A stretch of DNA of 64,000 bases from Pseudomonas versuta. Its GTDB lineage: Bacteria; Pseudomonadota; Gammaproteobacteria; Pseudomonadales; Pseudomonadaceae. Position 1 is the stretch's first letter; each line of letters starts with the position of its first letter. Below, piece by piece: positions 28,160 through 37,600 of this stretch. The stretch covers positions 1,426,001 through 1,490,000 of the forward strand of contig NZ_CP012676.1 in the NCBI RefSeq assembly GCF_001294575.1, in the 5' to 3' direction. Under the pieces are notes generated by a model that saw only the letters and a list, made by a program, of their open reading frames with translations, was not told the origin of the DNA and searched no databases. The translations under genes were made by a program, and so were the position numbers.

Positions 28160-28441
28160 TCAGTCCTGGCGGCTGGTGACTTCCAGCAGGTGATAGCCGA
28201 ACTGGGTTTTAACTGGGCCTTGCACCACGTTGATTGGCGCGCTGAAAACGACAGTGTCGAATTCCTTGACCATTTGGCCTGGGCCGAAAGAACCCAGATC
28301 GCCGCCTTGACGGCTGGACGGGCAAGTGGAGTTGGCTTTTGCGACTTCGGCGAAATCAGCGCCGCCTTCGATTTGTGCTTTCAGTTCGTTGCACTTGTCT
28401 TCGCTGGCAACGAGGATGTGACGGGCTGTGGCTTTGGCCAT
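28160..28441 (-). CDS. ppiC: Parvulin-type peptidyl-prolyl cis-trans isomerase
   Basis: This small cytoplasmic parvulin is a single domain of 93 residues, the size of E. coli PpiC. It has ARHILVASEDKCNELK at the start, then FAEVAKANSTCPSS, GGDLGSFGPGQMVKEFD, and the end VKTQFGYHLLEVTSR. No signal peptide. It has its own terminator. It catalyses proline isomerisation during folding; clients unknown. Confidence 0.95.
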   Translation of the reverse strand: MAKATARHILVASEDKCNELKAQIEGGADFAEVAKANSTCPSSRQGGDLGSFGPGQMVKEFDTVVFSAPINVVQGPVKTQFGYHLLEVTSRQD

Positions 28442-28546
28442 GGGGGAGTACTCCTTTCAAGAAAGTGCTGAGCCTACCGGATTCAACAGGTTTTTTCCTG
28501 GCAAAAGTTGATGGGGGAGGCATTTTCGCAGCCGCCCCCCGGTCTC

Positions 28547-29632
28547 TTAAGCGATAGCCAGGGCGGATTGGCGCTGTGCCTGCAATTTCCCGGCTGCGCC
28601 GCGCAGCAATTGTTCGGTCGCATCCCAGCCCAGGCAACCGTCGGTCACGGAGACGCCGTAACGCATGGTTGCGCTCAAGGGCTGGCAGCCTTCGAACAGG
28701 TGGCTTTCGAGCATCATGCCGATCAGCGAACGGTCGCCCTCCAGGCGCTGAGCGAGCACGTCATTAAACACCTCGGGCTGGCGCAGTGGGTCCTTGCCGC
28801 TGTTGGCGTGGCTGCAGTCGACCATCAACCGGGCGGGTATGGCATTTTTCTCAAGCCCGGCCCGGGCCTTGGCCACGCTGGTGCGGTCGTAGTTCGGGCC
28901 GCTGTGGCCTCCGCGCAGAACCAGATGGGTGTCGGGGTTGCCGGGTGTCTGGACGATTGCCGGATGGCCCTGGCTGTCGACCCCGAAGTGGCGATGGCCA
29001 TGGGCGGCAGAACGCATGGCATCACTGGCAATTGCCACGCCACCGTCAGTACCGTTTTTGAACCCTACGGGCAGAGCAAGGCCGCTGGCCATTTCGCGGT
29101 GAATTTGCGATTCGGTGGTGCGTGCGCCAATGGCCACCCAGCCCAGCAGGTCGTCGAAGTAGCCGGCGGCTATGGGTTGCAATAGTTCTGTAGCAATCGG
29201 CAGGCCCATGCCCAGCATTTCGAGCATCAGTTCACGCGACAGGGTGAGGCCGTGGGCCATGTCATCGCTGCCATCCAGGTGCGGGTCGTAGGCCAGGCCT
29301 TTCCAGCCAACGGTCGTGCGTGGTTTTTCGATGTAGGCGCGCATCACCAGCAGCATGTCATCGCGCAGATCGTGGGCAAGAGCTGCAAGGTTACTGGCGT
29401 ATTCGAGTGCGGCGAGCGGGTCATGGATAGAGCAGGGGCCGACCACTATCAGCAAACGGGAGTCGTCACCGTTCAAGATGGCGCGTATGGCCTGGCGTTG
29501 CTGGCTGACCTGACGTGCAAGAGCGTTGCTGAGGGGCAACTGCTGCTTGAGTTGCGCTGCGCTGGGCAGGCGTTGGGTCAATACCGTTGCAGGGGCGAGA
29601 TGGACCGGCAGAGCAGAGATGGAGGTGTTCAT
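28547..29632 (-). CDS. aroF: 3-deoxy-7-phosphoheptulonate (DAHP) synthase, class I
   Basis: This 361-residue class I DAHP synthase condenses phosphoenolpyruvate and erythrose 4-phosphate, the first step of the shikimate pathway. Motifs are LLIVVGPCSIHDP (about residue 60), MRAYIEKPRTTVGWKG (about 95), ARTTESQIHREMASGL, GFKNGTDGG, LRGGHSGPNYD and DCSHANSGK. Which amino acid inhibits it cannot be read safely. The symbol is given for the AroFGH family, not a proven orthologue. Upstream on the same strand lie a small Tyr-rich ORF, an intrinsic terminator and an aromatic-rich leader peptide. Expression is therefore likely attenuated by aromatic amino acid supply. Confidence 0.93.
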   Translation of the reverse strand: MNTSISALPVHLAPATVLTQRLPSAAQLKQQLPLSNALARQVSQQRQAIRAILNGDDSRLLIVVGPCSIHDPLAALEYASNLAALAHDLRDDMLLVMRAYIEKPRTTVGWKGLAYDPHLDGSDDMAHGLTLSRELMLEMLGMGLPIATELLQPIAAGYFDDLLGWVAIGARTTESQIHREMASGLALPVGFKNGTDGGVAIASDAMRSAAHGHRHFGVDSQGHPAIVQTPGNPDTHLVLRGGHSGPNYDRTSVAKARAGLEKNAIPARLMVDCSHANSGKDPLRQPEVFNDVLAQRLEGDRSLIGMMLESHLFEGCQPLSATMRYGVSVTDGCLGWDATEQLLRGAAGKLQAQRQSALAIA

Positions 29633-29677
29633 GGTGTGCTTCCTGGGCAGGCGGCGGATTGATCCGCGCGCGCAGCC

Positions 29678-29830
29678 CTACTGGGGTGTTCGACAATTGG
29701 CCAGACTGGCTGTGAGTGCATGCGTGCCACCAATGTGGGTCCGTTCGGAGGCGGCAGACTGTCCCGAACGGCGGCTGATAAATCGCCATGCAGTGCAAAG
29801 GTCGAAGCGGTAATAAGTGATGTAGTTCAT
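29678..29830 (-). CDS. Small Tyr/Phe-rich leader ORF upstream of DAHP synthase
   Basis: This is a 50-codon ORF with a good ribosome site (GAAGGAATTACCCC before ATG 29830), ending 45 bp before the DAHP synthase start. The peptide opens MNYITYYRFDLCTAWRF: three Tyr, two Phe and one Trp in its first 17 codons, then an unremarkable tail ending NCRTPQ. It lies after the terminator described at 29866-29903, so it is made only on read-through RNA. It could add a translational layer of control, or be a fortuitous frame. No T-rich terminator follows it. Confidence 0.5.
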   Translation of the reverse strand: MNYITYYRFDLCTAWRFISRRSGQSAASERTHIGGTHALTASLANCRTPQ

Positions 29831-29865
29831 GGGGTAATTCCTTCAATAAATAATGTGTGGGGCCT

Positions 29866-29903
29866 GAAAAAACAAAACCCCCGGTCGGGAAGCCGACCGG
29901 GGG
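29866..29903 (-). terminator. Attenuator-type intrinsic terminator between aromatic leader peptide and DAHP synthase gene
   Basis: On the minus strand an 11-bp perfect stem (CCCCCGGTCGG / CCGACCGGGGG, four-base loop) runs into TTTTGTTTTTTC. It lies 50 bp after the stop of the aromatic-rich leader peptide and before the DAHP synthase gene. A competing pairing is possible between GGGGT at 29924-29928 and ACCCC at 29900-29904 (minus-strand sense). This is the classical attenuator layout. Confidence 0.85.
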
Positions 29904-29953
29904 TGAGAATTCTCTGGTAGGCGACCCCTAAAGTAGTGGGCGCCGTGTGGGTA

Positions 29954-30076
29954 TCAGGCGCGCCAGTGGCTAAACCAATACCCAAAATAAAATCGTGCAG
30001 CGTTCGCGCACACAGATTCGGCCACGCGTGTTTCGCGGGTGGTCTTACAAATGGCTGTGGGGGCGTTATGCAACAT
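29954..30076 (-). CDS. Aromatic amino acid leader peptide (attenuation of DAHP synthase)
   Basis: This 40-codon ORF begins at ATG 30076 behind a GGAGACAGCAC ribosome site and ends with TGA at 29954. Its C-terminal part reads RFYFGYWFSHWRA: three Phe, two Tyr and two Trp among 13 residues, which is far from chance. The RNA over these codons can fold with the segment just past the last Trp codon: TGGGTAT at 29984-29978 with ATACCCA at 29954-29948, a typical pause hairpin. A strong terminator follows 50 bp later. Ribosome stalling at Phe, Tyr or Trp codons would therefore control read-through into DAHP synthase. The reading is direct; the mechanism is inferred from classical attenuators. Confidence 0.8.
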   Translation of the reverse strand: MLHNAPTAICKTTRETRVAESVCANAARFYFGYWFSHWRA

Positions 30077-30364
30077 GTGCTGTCTCCGATGAGTGGGGGG
30101 AGCTTACTCGAGTCCGGCTCACGGGTTCAATCAAAAATTGCTATGGATGCGGGTGGTCAAGGCTATTGATGCAGCGGTGCCGCCTGGTCGATGAATGGTT
30201 TGCAACCATTGGCGCTCAGCGCCTTTGAAGCCTGCAAGGCGTCGGGTTTACAGGTTTTTACGGTTTGGCTATGGATTGCAGGCTCATGATAGGTAGGTTG
30301 GCCCAACAGTTTTTTGCTAAGGTGTCGACAATCAGCCAAGACCAAAAATTTGCGAGGTATCGAC

Positions 30365-31003
30365 TTGATTCGGGTTCTAGTGGTCGATGACCACGATCTT
30401 GTGCGTACAGGGATCACCAGAATGCTGGCCGATATCGAGGGCCTGCAGGTGGTCGGTCAAGCCGAGTCTGGAGAGGAGTCGCTGCTCAAGGCACGTGAGC
30501 TGAAACCGGATGTGGTCTTGATGGATGTCAAAATGCCCGGCATTGGCGGCCTCGAAGCTACCCGCAAAATGATGCGCAGCCACCCTGACATCAAAGTGGT
30601 TGCCGTCACCGTGTGTGAAGAAGACCCGTTCCCGACACGCCTGCTGCAGGCCGGTGCTGCTGGCTACATAACCAAGGGTGCAGGGCTGGCAGAGATGGTC
30701 CAGGCCATTCGCCTGGTATTCGCCGGTCAACGCTATATCAGCCCGCAAGTGGCTCAGCAGCTCGCGCTCAAATCTTTCCAGCCTGCCAGCGACTCTCCGT
30801 TTGACGCCTTGTCAGAGCGGGAAATCCAGATTGCCTTGATGATTGTCGGCTGTCAGAAGGTTCAAGTCATTTCCGACAAGCTTTGCTTGTCCCCCAAAAC
30901 GGTAAACACCTATCGCTATCGGATTTTCGAGAAGCTTTCAGTCAAAAGTGATGTTGAACTGGCCCTCCTGGCTGTTCGTCACGGCATGGTAGATGCTGGT
31001 TAA
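30365..31003 (+). CDS. gacA: Response regulator GacA (UvrY)
   Basis: This 212-residue NarL/FixJ-type response regulator, partner of the GacS kinase, activates small RNAs that titrate RsmA/RsmE and so switches on secondary metabolism and biofilm traits. The receiver domain has the acidic pair DDHDLVRTG and phospho-acceptor Asp54 in [10 protein letters not shown]. The C-terminal HTH reads [13 protein letters not shown] and [19 protein letters not shown]. The frame opens at 30314, but the family N-terminus [10 protein letters not shown] starts at TTG 30365, preceded by GAGG at 7-nt spacing. A TTG start is known for gacA in fluorescent pseudomonads. It is followed 2 bp later by uvrC. Confidence 0.96.
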   Translation: MIRVLVVDDHDLVRTGITRMLADIEGLQVVGQAESGEESLLKARELKPDVVLMDVKMPGIGGLEATRKMMRSHPDIKVVAVTVCEEDPFPTRLLQAGAAGYITKGAGLAEMVQAIRLVFAGQRYISPQVAQQLALKSFQPASDSPFDALSEREIQIALMIVGCQKVQVISDKLCLSPKTVNTYRYRIFEKLSVKSDVELALLAVRHGMVDAG

Positions 31004-31005
31004 CG

Positions 31006-32828
31006 ATGACTGACAAGTTCGATGCAAGTGCATTTCTTTCGACCTGCAGTGGTCGGCCCGGTGTGTATCGCATGTTTGATGCCGATGCCCGTCTGCTTTA
31101 CGTGGGTAAAGCCAAGAACCTTAAAAAGCGCCTGGCCAGCTACTTTCGTAAAACCGGCCTGGCGCCTAAAACTGCGGCGCTGGTGGGGCGTATCGCGCAA
31201 ATTGAAACCACTATTACCGCCAACGAAACCGAGGCGCTGCTACTTGAGCAGACACTGATCAAAGAGTGGCGCCCGCCGTATAACATTCTGTTGCGCGATG
31301 ACAAATCCTATCCCTATGTGTTTCTGTCGGACGGCCAGTACCCGCGCCTGAGCATTCATCGTGGCGCCAAAAAACTGAAGGGCAAGTATTTCGGACCTTA
31401 CCCCAGTGCCGGCGCCATTCGCGAAAGCCTGAGCATCCTGCAAAAGACCTTCATGGTGCGCCAGTGCGAAGACAGCTACTTCAAGAACCGCACGCGTCCT
31501 TGCTTGCAGTATCAGATCAAGCGCTGCAAAGGCCCTTGCGTCGGGCTGGTTGATCCCGACGTGTATGCCGAAGATGTGCGCCACTCAGTGATGTTCCTTG
31601 AAGGCCGCAGCAGTGCGCTGACCGACGAGTTGAACAGCGCCATGGAGCAGGCCGCCAGCACCCTGGACTTTGAGCGCGCAGCCGAAGTGCGTGACCAGAT
31701 ATCGCTGCTGCGCCGGGTTCAGGATCAGCAAAGCATGGAAGGCGGCAACGGGGATGTCGATGTCATCGCCGCGTTCGTCAACCCGGGCGGCGCCTGTGTT
31801 CATTTAATCAATGTGCGTGGCGGACGAGTGCTGGGCAGCAAGAACTTCTTCCCCAGGTGGGTATTGAGGAGGATGTTGGCGAAGTGATGGCGGCTTTCCT
31901 CGGGCAGTACTACATCAGTAGCCCTGAGCGCGATCTGCCGAGCGAGCTGATTGTTAACGTCGAGCATGAAAGTTTCGATGCGATCATTGATGCAATTGAG
32001 GCCTTGCGCGGCCGTGAGCTGGCCATCAGTTACCGTGTGCGCGGCACCCGTGCCCGCTGGCAGCAACTGGCCGTGACCAATGCCGAACAGGCCCTGGGGG
32101 CCCGTCTGGCCAATCGCTTGCATGTGGCAGCACGTTTTGAAGCGCTGGCAAAAGTACTCAAGCTCGATGAGATCCCGCAGCGGCTCGAGTGCTATGACAT
32201 CAGTCACTCCAGTGGCGAAGCAACGGTCGCTTCCTGCGTGGTATTCGGTCCCGAAGGCCCGATCAAGTCGGATTACCGGCGTTTTAACATCGAGGGTGTG
32301 ACACCCGGTGATGACTATGGCGCGATGCATCAGGCACTGATGCGCCGTTTCAGCCGGCTGAAGGAGGGTGAGGGCAAGTTGCCAGACATCCTGTTGGTCG
32401 ATGGCGGCAAGGGGCAGTTGTCGATGGCTCGCGATGTCATCAATGAATTGGCAATTCCAGACCTGATTCTGCTCGGTGTGGCCAAGGGCACAACCCGCAA
32501 GGCTGGCTTCGAAACCCTCTATTTGAATGACGCGGCCCATGAATTCACCTTGAAGGGTGATGATCCGGCCTTGCATTTGATCCAGCAAATCCGTGACGAA
32601 GCACACCGCTTCGCCATTACCGGGCACCGTGCGCGACGTGGCAAAACCCGCCGCACCTCAACCCTGGAAGGCATAGCCGGAGTAGGGCCGACCCGTCGCC
32701 GCGACTTGTTGAAGCATTTCGGCGGGCTGCAGGAACTGACTCGCGCCAGCATCGAGGAGATCGCCAAGGCCCCCGGGATCAGTAAAAAGCTCGCAGAGCT
32801 GATTTATGCGAATCTGCACAGTGAATAA
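31006..32828 (+). pseudogene. uvrC: Excinuclease ABC subunit C, frameshifted (uvrC)
   Basis: UvrC makes both incisions in nucleotide excision repair. The first frame (31006-31887) carries the GIY-YIG domain ([27 protein letters not shown]) and the UvrB-interacting region ([22 protein letters not shown]). The second frame (from about 31855 to 32828) carries the endonuclease domain ([35 protein letters not shown]) and the C-terminal HhH repeats ([21 protein letters not shown]). The frames part at the C-run at 31851-31854. Adding one C gives an uninterrupted [18 protein letters not shown], the family sequence. So there is a one-base deletion in a homopolymer: either a true null allele or an assembly error. 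Without it the protein would be about 607 residues, the normal length. Confidence 0.93.
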
Positions 32829-33052
32829 ATAACCCCTTGGCCCCCGGTTCTCTTCACAAGACCTCAACCGTGCCCTTGTCGCTCAAACTGGCTGCTCAGC
32901 AGGGCAGCCGATTCTGGTATGGTTGGGGTCTGTCACATAATCAGACTCGTGTTGGAACTCCGTTAGACATGCACCGGGAATGGTCCTAGAATTTGTCTTT
33001 CAGACCGCAACACCGAGTAGACTGCCCCCTCACCTCGTAGCCAGTTGTGCCG

Positions 33053-33610
33053 ATGAATATCCCTAATTTGATCACCGTTCTACGCGTTCTGCTGATTCCT
33101 TTCTTCATTCTGTTGTTCTATCTGCCCTACAGCTGGAGCTATGTGGCCTCCAGTTCTGTCTTCGCATTTGCGGCGGCGACGGACTGGCTCGATGGTTACC
33201 TGGCGAGACGGCTGGAGCAAAGTACGCCGTTTGGCGCCTTCCTCGACCCTGTAGCTGACAAGCTGATGGTGGCTGTGGCCTTGGTCTTGCTGGTGCAGGA
33301 ACATCACAATGTGTGGCTGACCCTGCCTGCTGCAGTGATCATCGGCCGCGAAATCGTGATTTCTGCGCTGCGTGAATGGATGGCAGAGCTGGGTGCACGG
33401 GCACAGGTTGCCGTGTCCAACATGGGGAAATGGAAGACTGCGGCGCAAATGCTGGCGTTGATCATCCTGCTGGCCAATCCGTCCGGCTTCAGCTTCTGGG
33501 TGGTGGTGGGTTATGCACTGCTGCTGGTTGCGGCAGGGCTGACGTTGTGGTCGATGGTTCAATATTTGCGAGCCGCCTGGCCGCATTTGAAGACCACCTC
33601 GACCAAATAA
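33053..33610 (+). CDS. pgsA: CDP-diacylglycerol-glycerol-3-phosphate 3-phosphatidyltransferase
   Basis: This inner-membrane enzyme makes phosphatidylglycerol phosphate, the precursor of phosphatidylglycerol and cardiolipin. It has 185 residues with about five hydrophobic helices. The CDP-alcohol phosphotransferase motif DG-x2-AR-x8-G-x3-D-x3-D is complete in [20 protein letters not shown] followed by LDPVADK (about residues 45-70). ATG 33053 is chosen over GTG 33047 because family members begin MNIPNLIT. It sits in the conserved gacA-uvrC-pgsA-tRNA order. Confidence 0.95.
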   Translation: MNIPNLITVLRVLLIPFFILLFYLPYSWSYVASSSVFAFAAATDWLDGYLARRLEQSTPFGAFLDPVADKLMVAVALVLLVQEHHNVWLTLPAAVIIGREIVISALREWMAELGARAQVAVSNMGKWKTAAQMLALIILLANPSGFSFWVVVGYALLLVAAGLTLWSMVQYLRAAWPHLKTTSTK

Positions 33611-33676
33611 ATAAAACTTTTTGAATCAATGGCTTGACGCATTCTTCGATCCCTGTAGAATGCCCGGCACCAAGAC

Positions 33677-33752
<76 letters not shown>

Positions 33753-33758
33753 AACATA

Positions 33759-33818
33759 GCTCTACGAATTCATGGCAATTCGATAGAGCAAGAAAACAGG
33801 ACCTTCGGGTCCTTTTTT
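33759..33818 (+). terminator. Hairpin and intrinsic terminator after tRNA-Gly
   Basis: An imperfect inverted repeat (GCTCTACGAATT / AATTCGATAGAGC, 33759-33789) is followed by GGACC-TTCG-GGTCC with a six-T run (33799-33818). The second hairpin is a textbook terminator with a UUCG loop and ends the pgsA/tRNA transcript. Confidence 0.85.
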
Positions 33819-34663
33819 CGTTGCGGCAAAAAGCACTGACGTCCTGCAGTGTCCGGTGTGTCCAAGTCCTGGATCCGGTCCGGGAGGCTGGCGCGCAGTG
33901 AGCAGTTTGTTGCTGGAGCCATTCGGCTAGCAAAAATAGCCTCAGGCTCTGGCTCTGATCGAGTCTTCGCGCGGGCACTCTCAGAAATGTCTATTGGGTG
34001 CGTCCGCATCACGGGTATGGACTTCATACTCGTAAACTAACCTCAAAAAAGCGCGCGTGCCCTGGTTGCCCGAAGCATCAATTTTTGTGCGCTTCATACA
34101 CAACAGGGTCATGTTATGTGTAGTGTGCCCCGGCTTTAATCTGTTGGCAGGGCAGTAACGCTTGCGAACAGATGCCAGACTTTATTGCGCGCATTGCAGT
34201 GTTATTCTTTTTAATATGATGAGCTTTGTAGTTTGCTTGATGTGTACTTATATCTTCGATCAATCTGTTGTTTGTTGCGTTTAAAATAGGTGGGCCGGGT
34301 TTAGCAGGGTGCATCGTTTAAATTAATAGTGTGTTTTATATCTAAGTAGTCGTCCCGGAAATCGTATTGATAAATCATGGAGTTAGGGGAGGCTAGGCGC
34401 TGCATGCAGGCGCCATGATAGAGCGGTGCGTAATTGATGAGATTTTTAAGAGTGTTCCGATTGTTATATTTTTCTGCTTGTAGTGTTACTGCCAGGTAGT
34501 AATGTGGAGTTACATAAATCAACGTTGCTTAGGTGTTTTTAATGTTGGGCGAGTCGTGCACTGCTTTAGACTTTTCGCCGTTAATTCTAACGCTGCGTTA
34601 TCAGCTGATAATGGCCAGGGTAATTAACGTGCGATGTTTTTAAAACGATAAGGGTCTATATAA
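33819..34663. other. Long AT-rich intergenic region before the repeat adhesin gene
   Basis: These 845 bp lack a convincing gene. From about 34100 the composition becomes clearly AT-rich compared with the rest of the window, suggesting foreign DNA or a silenced promoter region. Two minus-strand frames (34301-34522, 73 codons, and 34114-34314, 66 codons) overlap slightly but have no ribosome sites. The adhesin promoter probably lies in 34500-34640. Confidence 0.5.
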
Positions 34664-37600
34664 ATGGCAACTCCGAATACGCCTGCTTTCATTACGCAAA
34701 TAGTTGATCAAGACATTGACTACACTGGCGATATTTATGACCGCGACATCACGGTCGACCCAACTCCCCAATTGAGCGGCAGTGCGCCTGTCAACAGCCA
34801 TGTCTACATATATGACGATGGAAAACTGATCGGTAGTGTCCAGGCGGACGGTGAAGGAAACTGGAGCTTCACTCCTGATCGCGATCTCGGCACTGGCTCT
34901 CATGCTCTGACCGTTATGGCTCACGGCAAAATGAGCGAACCGGTAGTTATTACGGTGCAGGCAAGCGGGGCTTCCACTGGTCGTCCAGTCATTACCAGTG
35001 TTGTCGACAATGAAGGTGAACCGGGTCAGGTGGAGCACGGCGCGACCATCAGCGACAAACCGCCAACCCTGTCCGGTACTGCCGCCCCCAACGCCTATGT
35101 CGAGATTTTTTCCAGCGGTCGTTCCGTTGGCTTTACCCAGGCCAATGCAGAGGGGCACTGGACCATCACCCCAACTCTTCCAGAAGGGCTGAATATCCTT
35201 AGCGTCAAATCCCAGGGACAACACAGCGACATCTTCACACTTACTGTTGAGTCGGCGACATCGGTCAAGCCGATCATCGAAAGCGTCCACGATAATCATG
35301 GTGAATCGGCCATGGTGGGCGATGGCGGCAGCACAGACGACAACACCCCTACGGTCTCGGGTACTGCGCGGCCGGGTGCAATCGTTCAGCTGTACGCCAA
35401 CGGTCGTGAAGTAGGGCGGGCCCAGGCCGACAGTAACGGCAACTGGAGCATCACCAGTTCCGCTCTGGACAATGGCGAGCAGGTGCTGAAAGTTACCTCC
35501 GACGGGAAGTTCAGCGACGGCTTCACCATTAATGTAGAGGCCTCCACAACTCCCGAGCTTCCTGAACTGAGTATCCAGACTGTCTACGACGATCAGGGTG
35601 AGTCGGGCATGGTGGGCGATGGCGGCAGCACTGACGACAACACCCCTACGGTCTCGGGTACTGCGCGGCCGGGTGCAATCGTTCAGCTGTATGCCAACGG
35701 TCGTGAAGTAGGCCGCGCCCAGGCTGACAGCAACGGTAACTGGAGCATCACCACGTCCGCCCTGGACAATGGCCAGCAGGTATTGAAGGTCTCCTCAGAA
35801 GGGAAATTCAGCGACGGCTTCACCATCAATGTCGAGGCCTCCACAACCCCTCAACTGAGTATCCAGACTGTCTACGACGATCAGGGTGAGTCGGGCATGG
35901 TGGGCGATGGCGGCAGCACTGACGACAACACCCCTACGGTCTCGGGTACTGCGCGGCCGGGTGCAATCGTTCAGCTGTATGCCAACGGTCGTGAAGTAGG
36001 CCGCGCCCAGGCCGACAGCAACGGCAACTGGAGCATCACCACGTCCGCCCTGGACAATGGCCAGCAGGTATTGAAGGTCTCCTCAGAAGGGAAATTCAGC
36101 GACGGCTTCACCATCAATGTCGAGGCCTCCACAACCCCTCAACTGAGTATCCAGACTGTCTACGACGATCAGGGTGAGTCGGGCATGGTGGGCGATGGCG
36201 GCAGCACTGACGACAACACCCCTACGGTCACGGGCACCGCGCGGCCGGGTGCAATCGTTCAACTGTATGCCAACGGTCGCGAAGTAGGTCGCGCCCAGGC
36301 TGACAGCAACGGTAACTGGAGCATCACCACGTCCGCCCTGGACAATGGCCAGCAGGTATTGAAGGTCTCCTCAGAAGGGAAATTCAGCGACGGCTTCACC
36401 ATCAATGTCGAGGCCTCCACAACCCCTCAACTGAGTATCCAGACTGTCTACGACGATCAGGGTGAGTCGGGCATGGTGGGCGATGGCGCCAGCACTGACG
36501 ACAACACCCCTACGGTCTCGGGTACTGCGCGGCCGGGTGCAATTGTTCAGCTGTATGCCAACGGTCGCGAAGTAGGTCGCGCCCAGGCCGACAGCAACGG
36601 CAACTGGAGCATCACCACGTCCGCCCTGGACAGTGGCGAGCAGGTGCTGAAAGTGTCCTCCGAGGGTAAATTCAGCGACGGCTTCACCATCAATGTCGAG
36701 GCCTCCACAACCCCTCAACTGAGTATCCAGACTGTCTACGACGATCAGGGTGAGTCGGGCATGGTGGGCGATGGCGCCAGCACTGACGACAACACCCCTA
36801 CGGTCTCGGGTACTGCGCGGCCGGGTGCAATTGTTCAGCTGTATGCCAACGGTCGCGAAGTAGGTCGCGCCCAGGCCGACAGCAACGGCAACTGGAGCAT
36901 CACCACGTCCGCCCTGGACAGTGGCGAGCAGGTGCTGAAAGTGTCCTCCGAGGGTAAATTCAGCGACGGCTTCACCATCAATGTCGAGGCCCCAACAACT
37001 CCGGAGCTTCCTGAGCTGAGTATCCAGAGCGTCTACGACGATCAGGGTGAATCGGGCATGGTGGGCGAGGGCGGCAGCACTGACGACAACACCCCTACGG
37101 TCTCGGGTACCGCGCGGCCGGGTGCAATCGTTCAGCTGTATGCCAACGGTCGTGAAGTAGGTCGCGCCCAGGCCGACAGCAACGGCAACTGGAGCATCAC
37201 GCCATCCGCCCTGGACAATGGCCAGCAGGTATTGAAGGTCTCCTCAGAAGGCAAATTCAGCGACAGCTACTTGATTGATGTTCAAGTACCAGCCGAAGGG
37301 GGAGAGCCTGTTCGCCCTGCTATCGAATACGTCTATGACGATTTCGGCAGTGATGTCGGTCAACGCTTCAGTGGCAATACCACCGACGATCGCTCGCCCT
37401 TGTTGGCCGGCACCGCAGGCCCGCATGCAATCGTTGAGATTTATTCTAACGGCCAGTTGATTTACACCCTGCAGGCCAGTGAAACAGGGCATTGGGTCTA
37501 CACGGCTTGGTTGCCTTATGGTGAACATACGCTCACAGCGGTGGTCGGCGGCGTCAGCAGTGAGCCGTTCGACCTTATTGTTGTCGACCCATCGCAAGCG

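Noticed and set aside
34114..34522. Two small overlapping minus-strand frames in the AT-rich region before the adhesin gene.
   Set aside because: No ribosome sites and no recognisable motifs; in AT-rich DNA with few in-frame stops such frames are expected. Kept as a note only.
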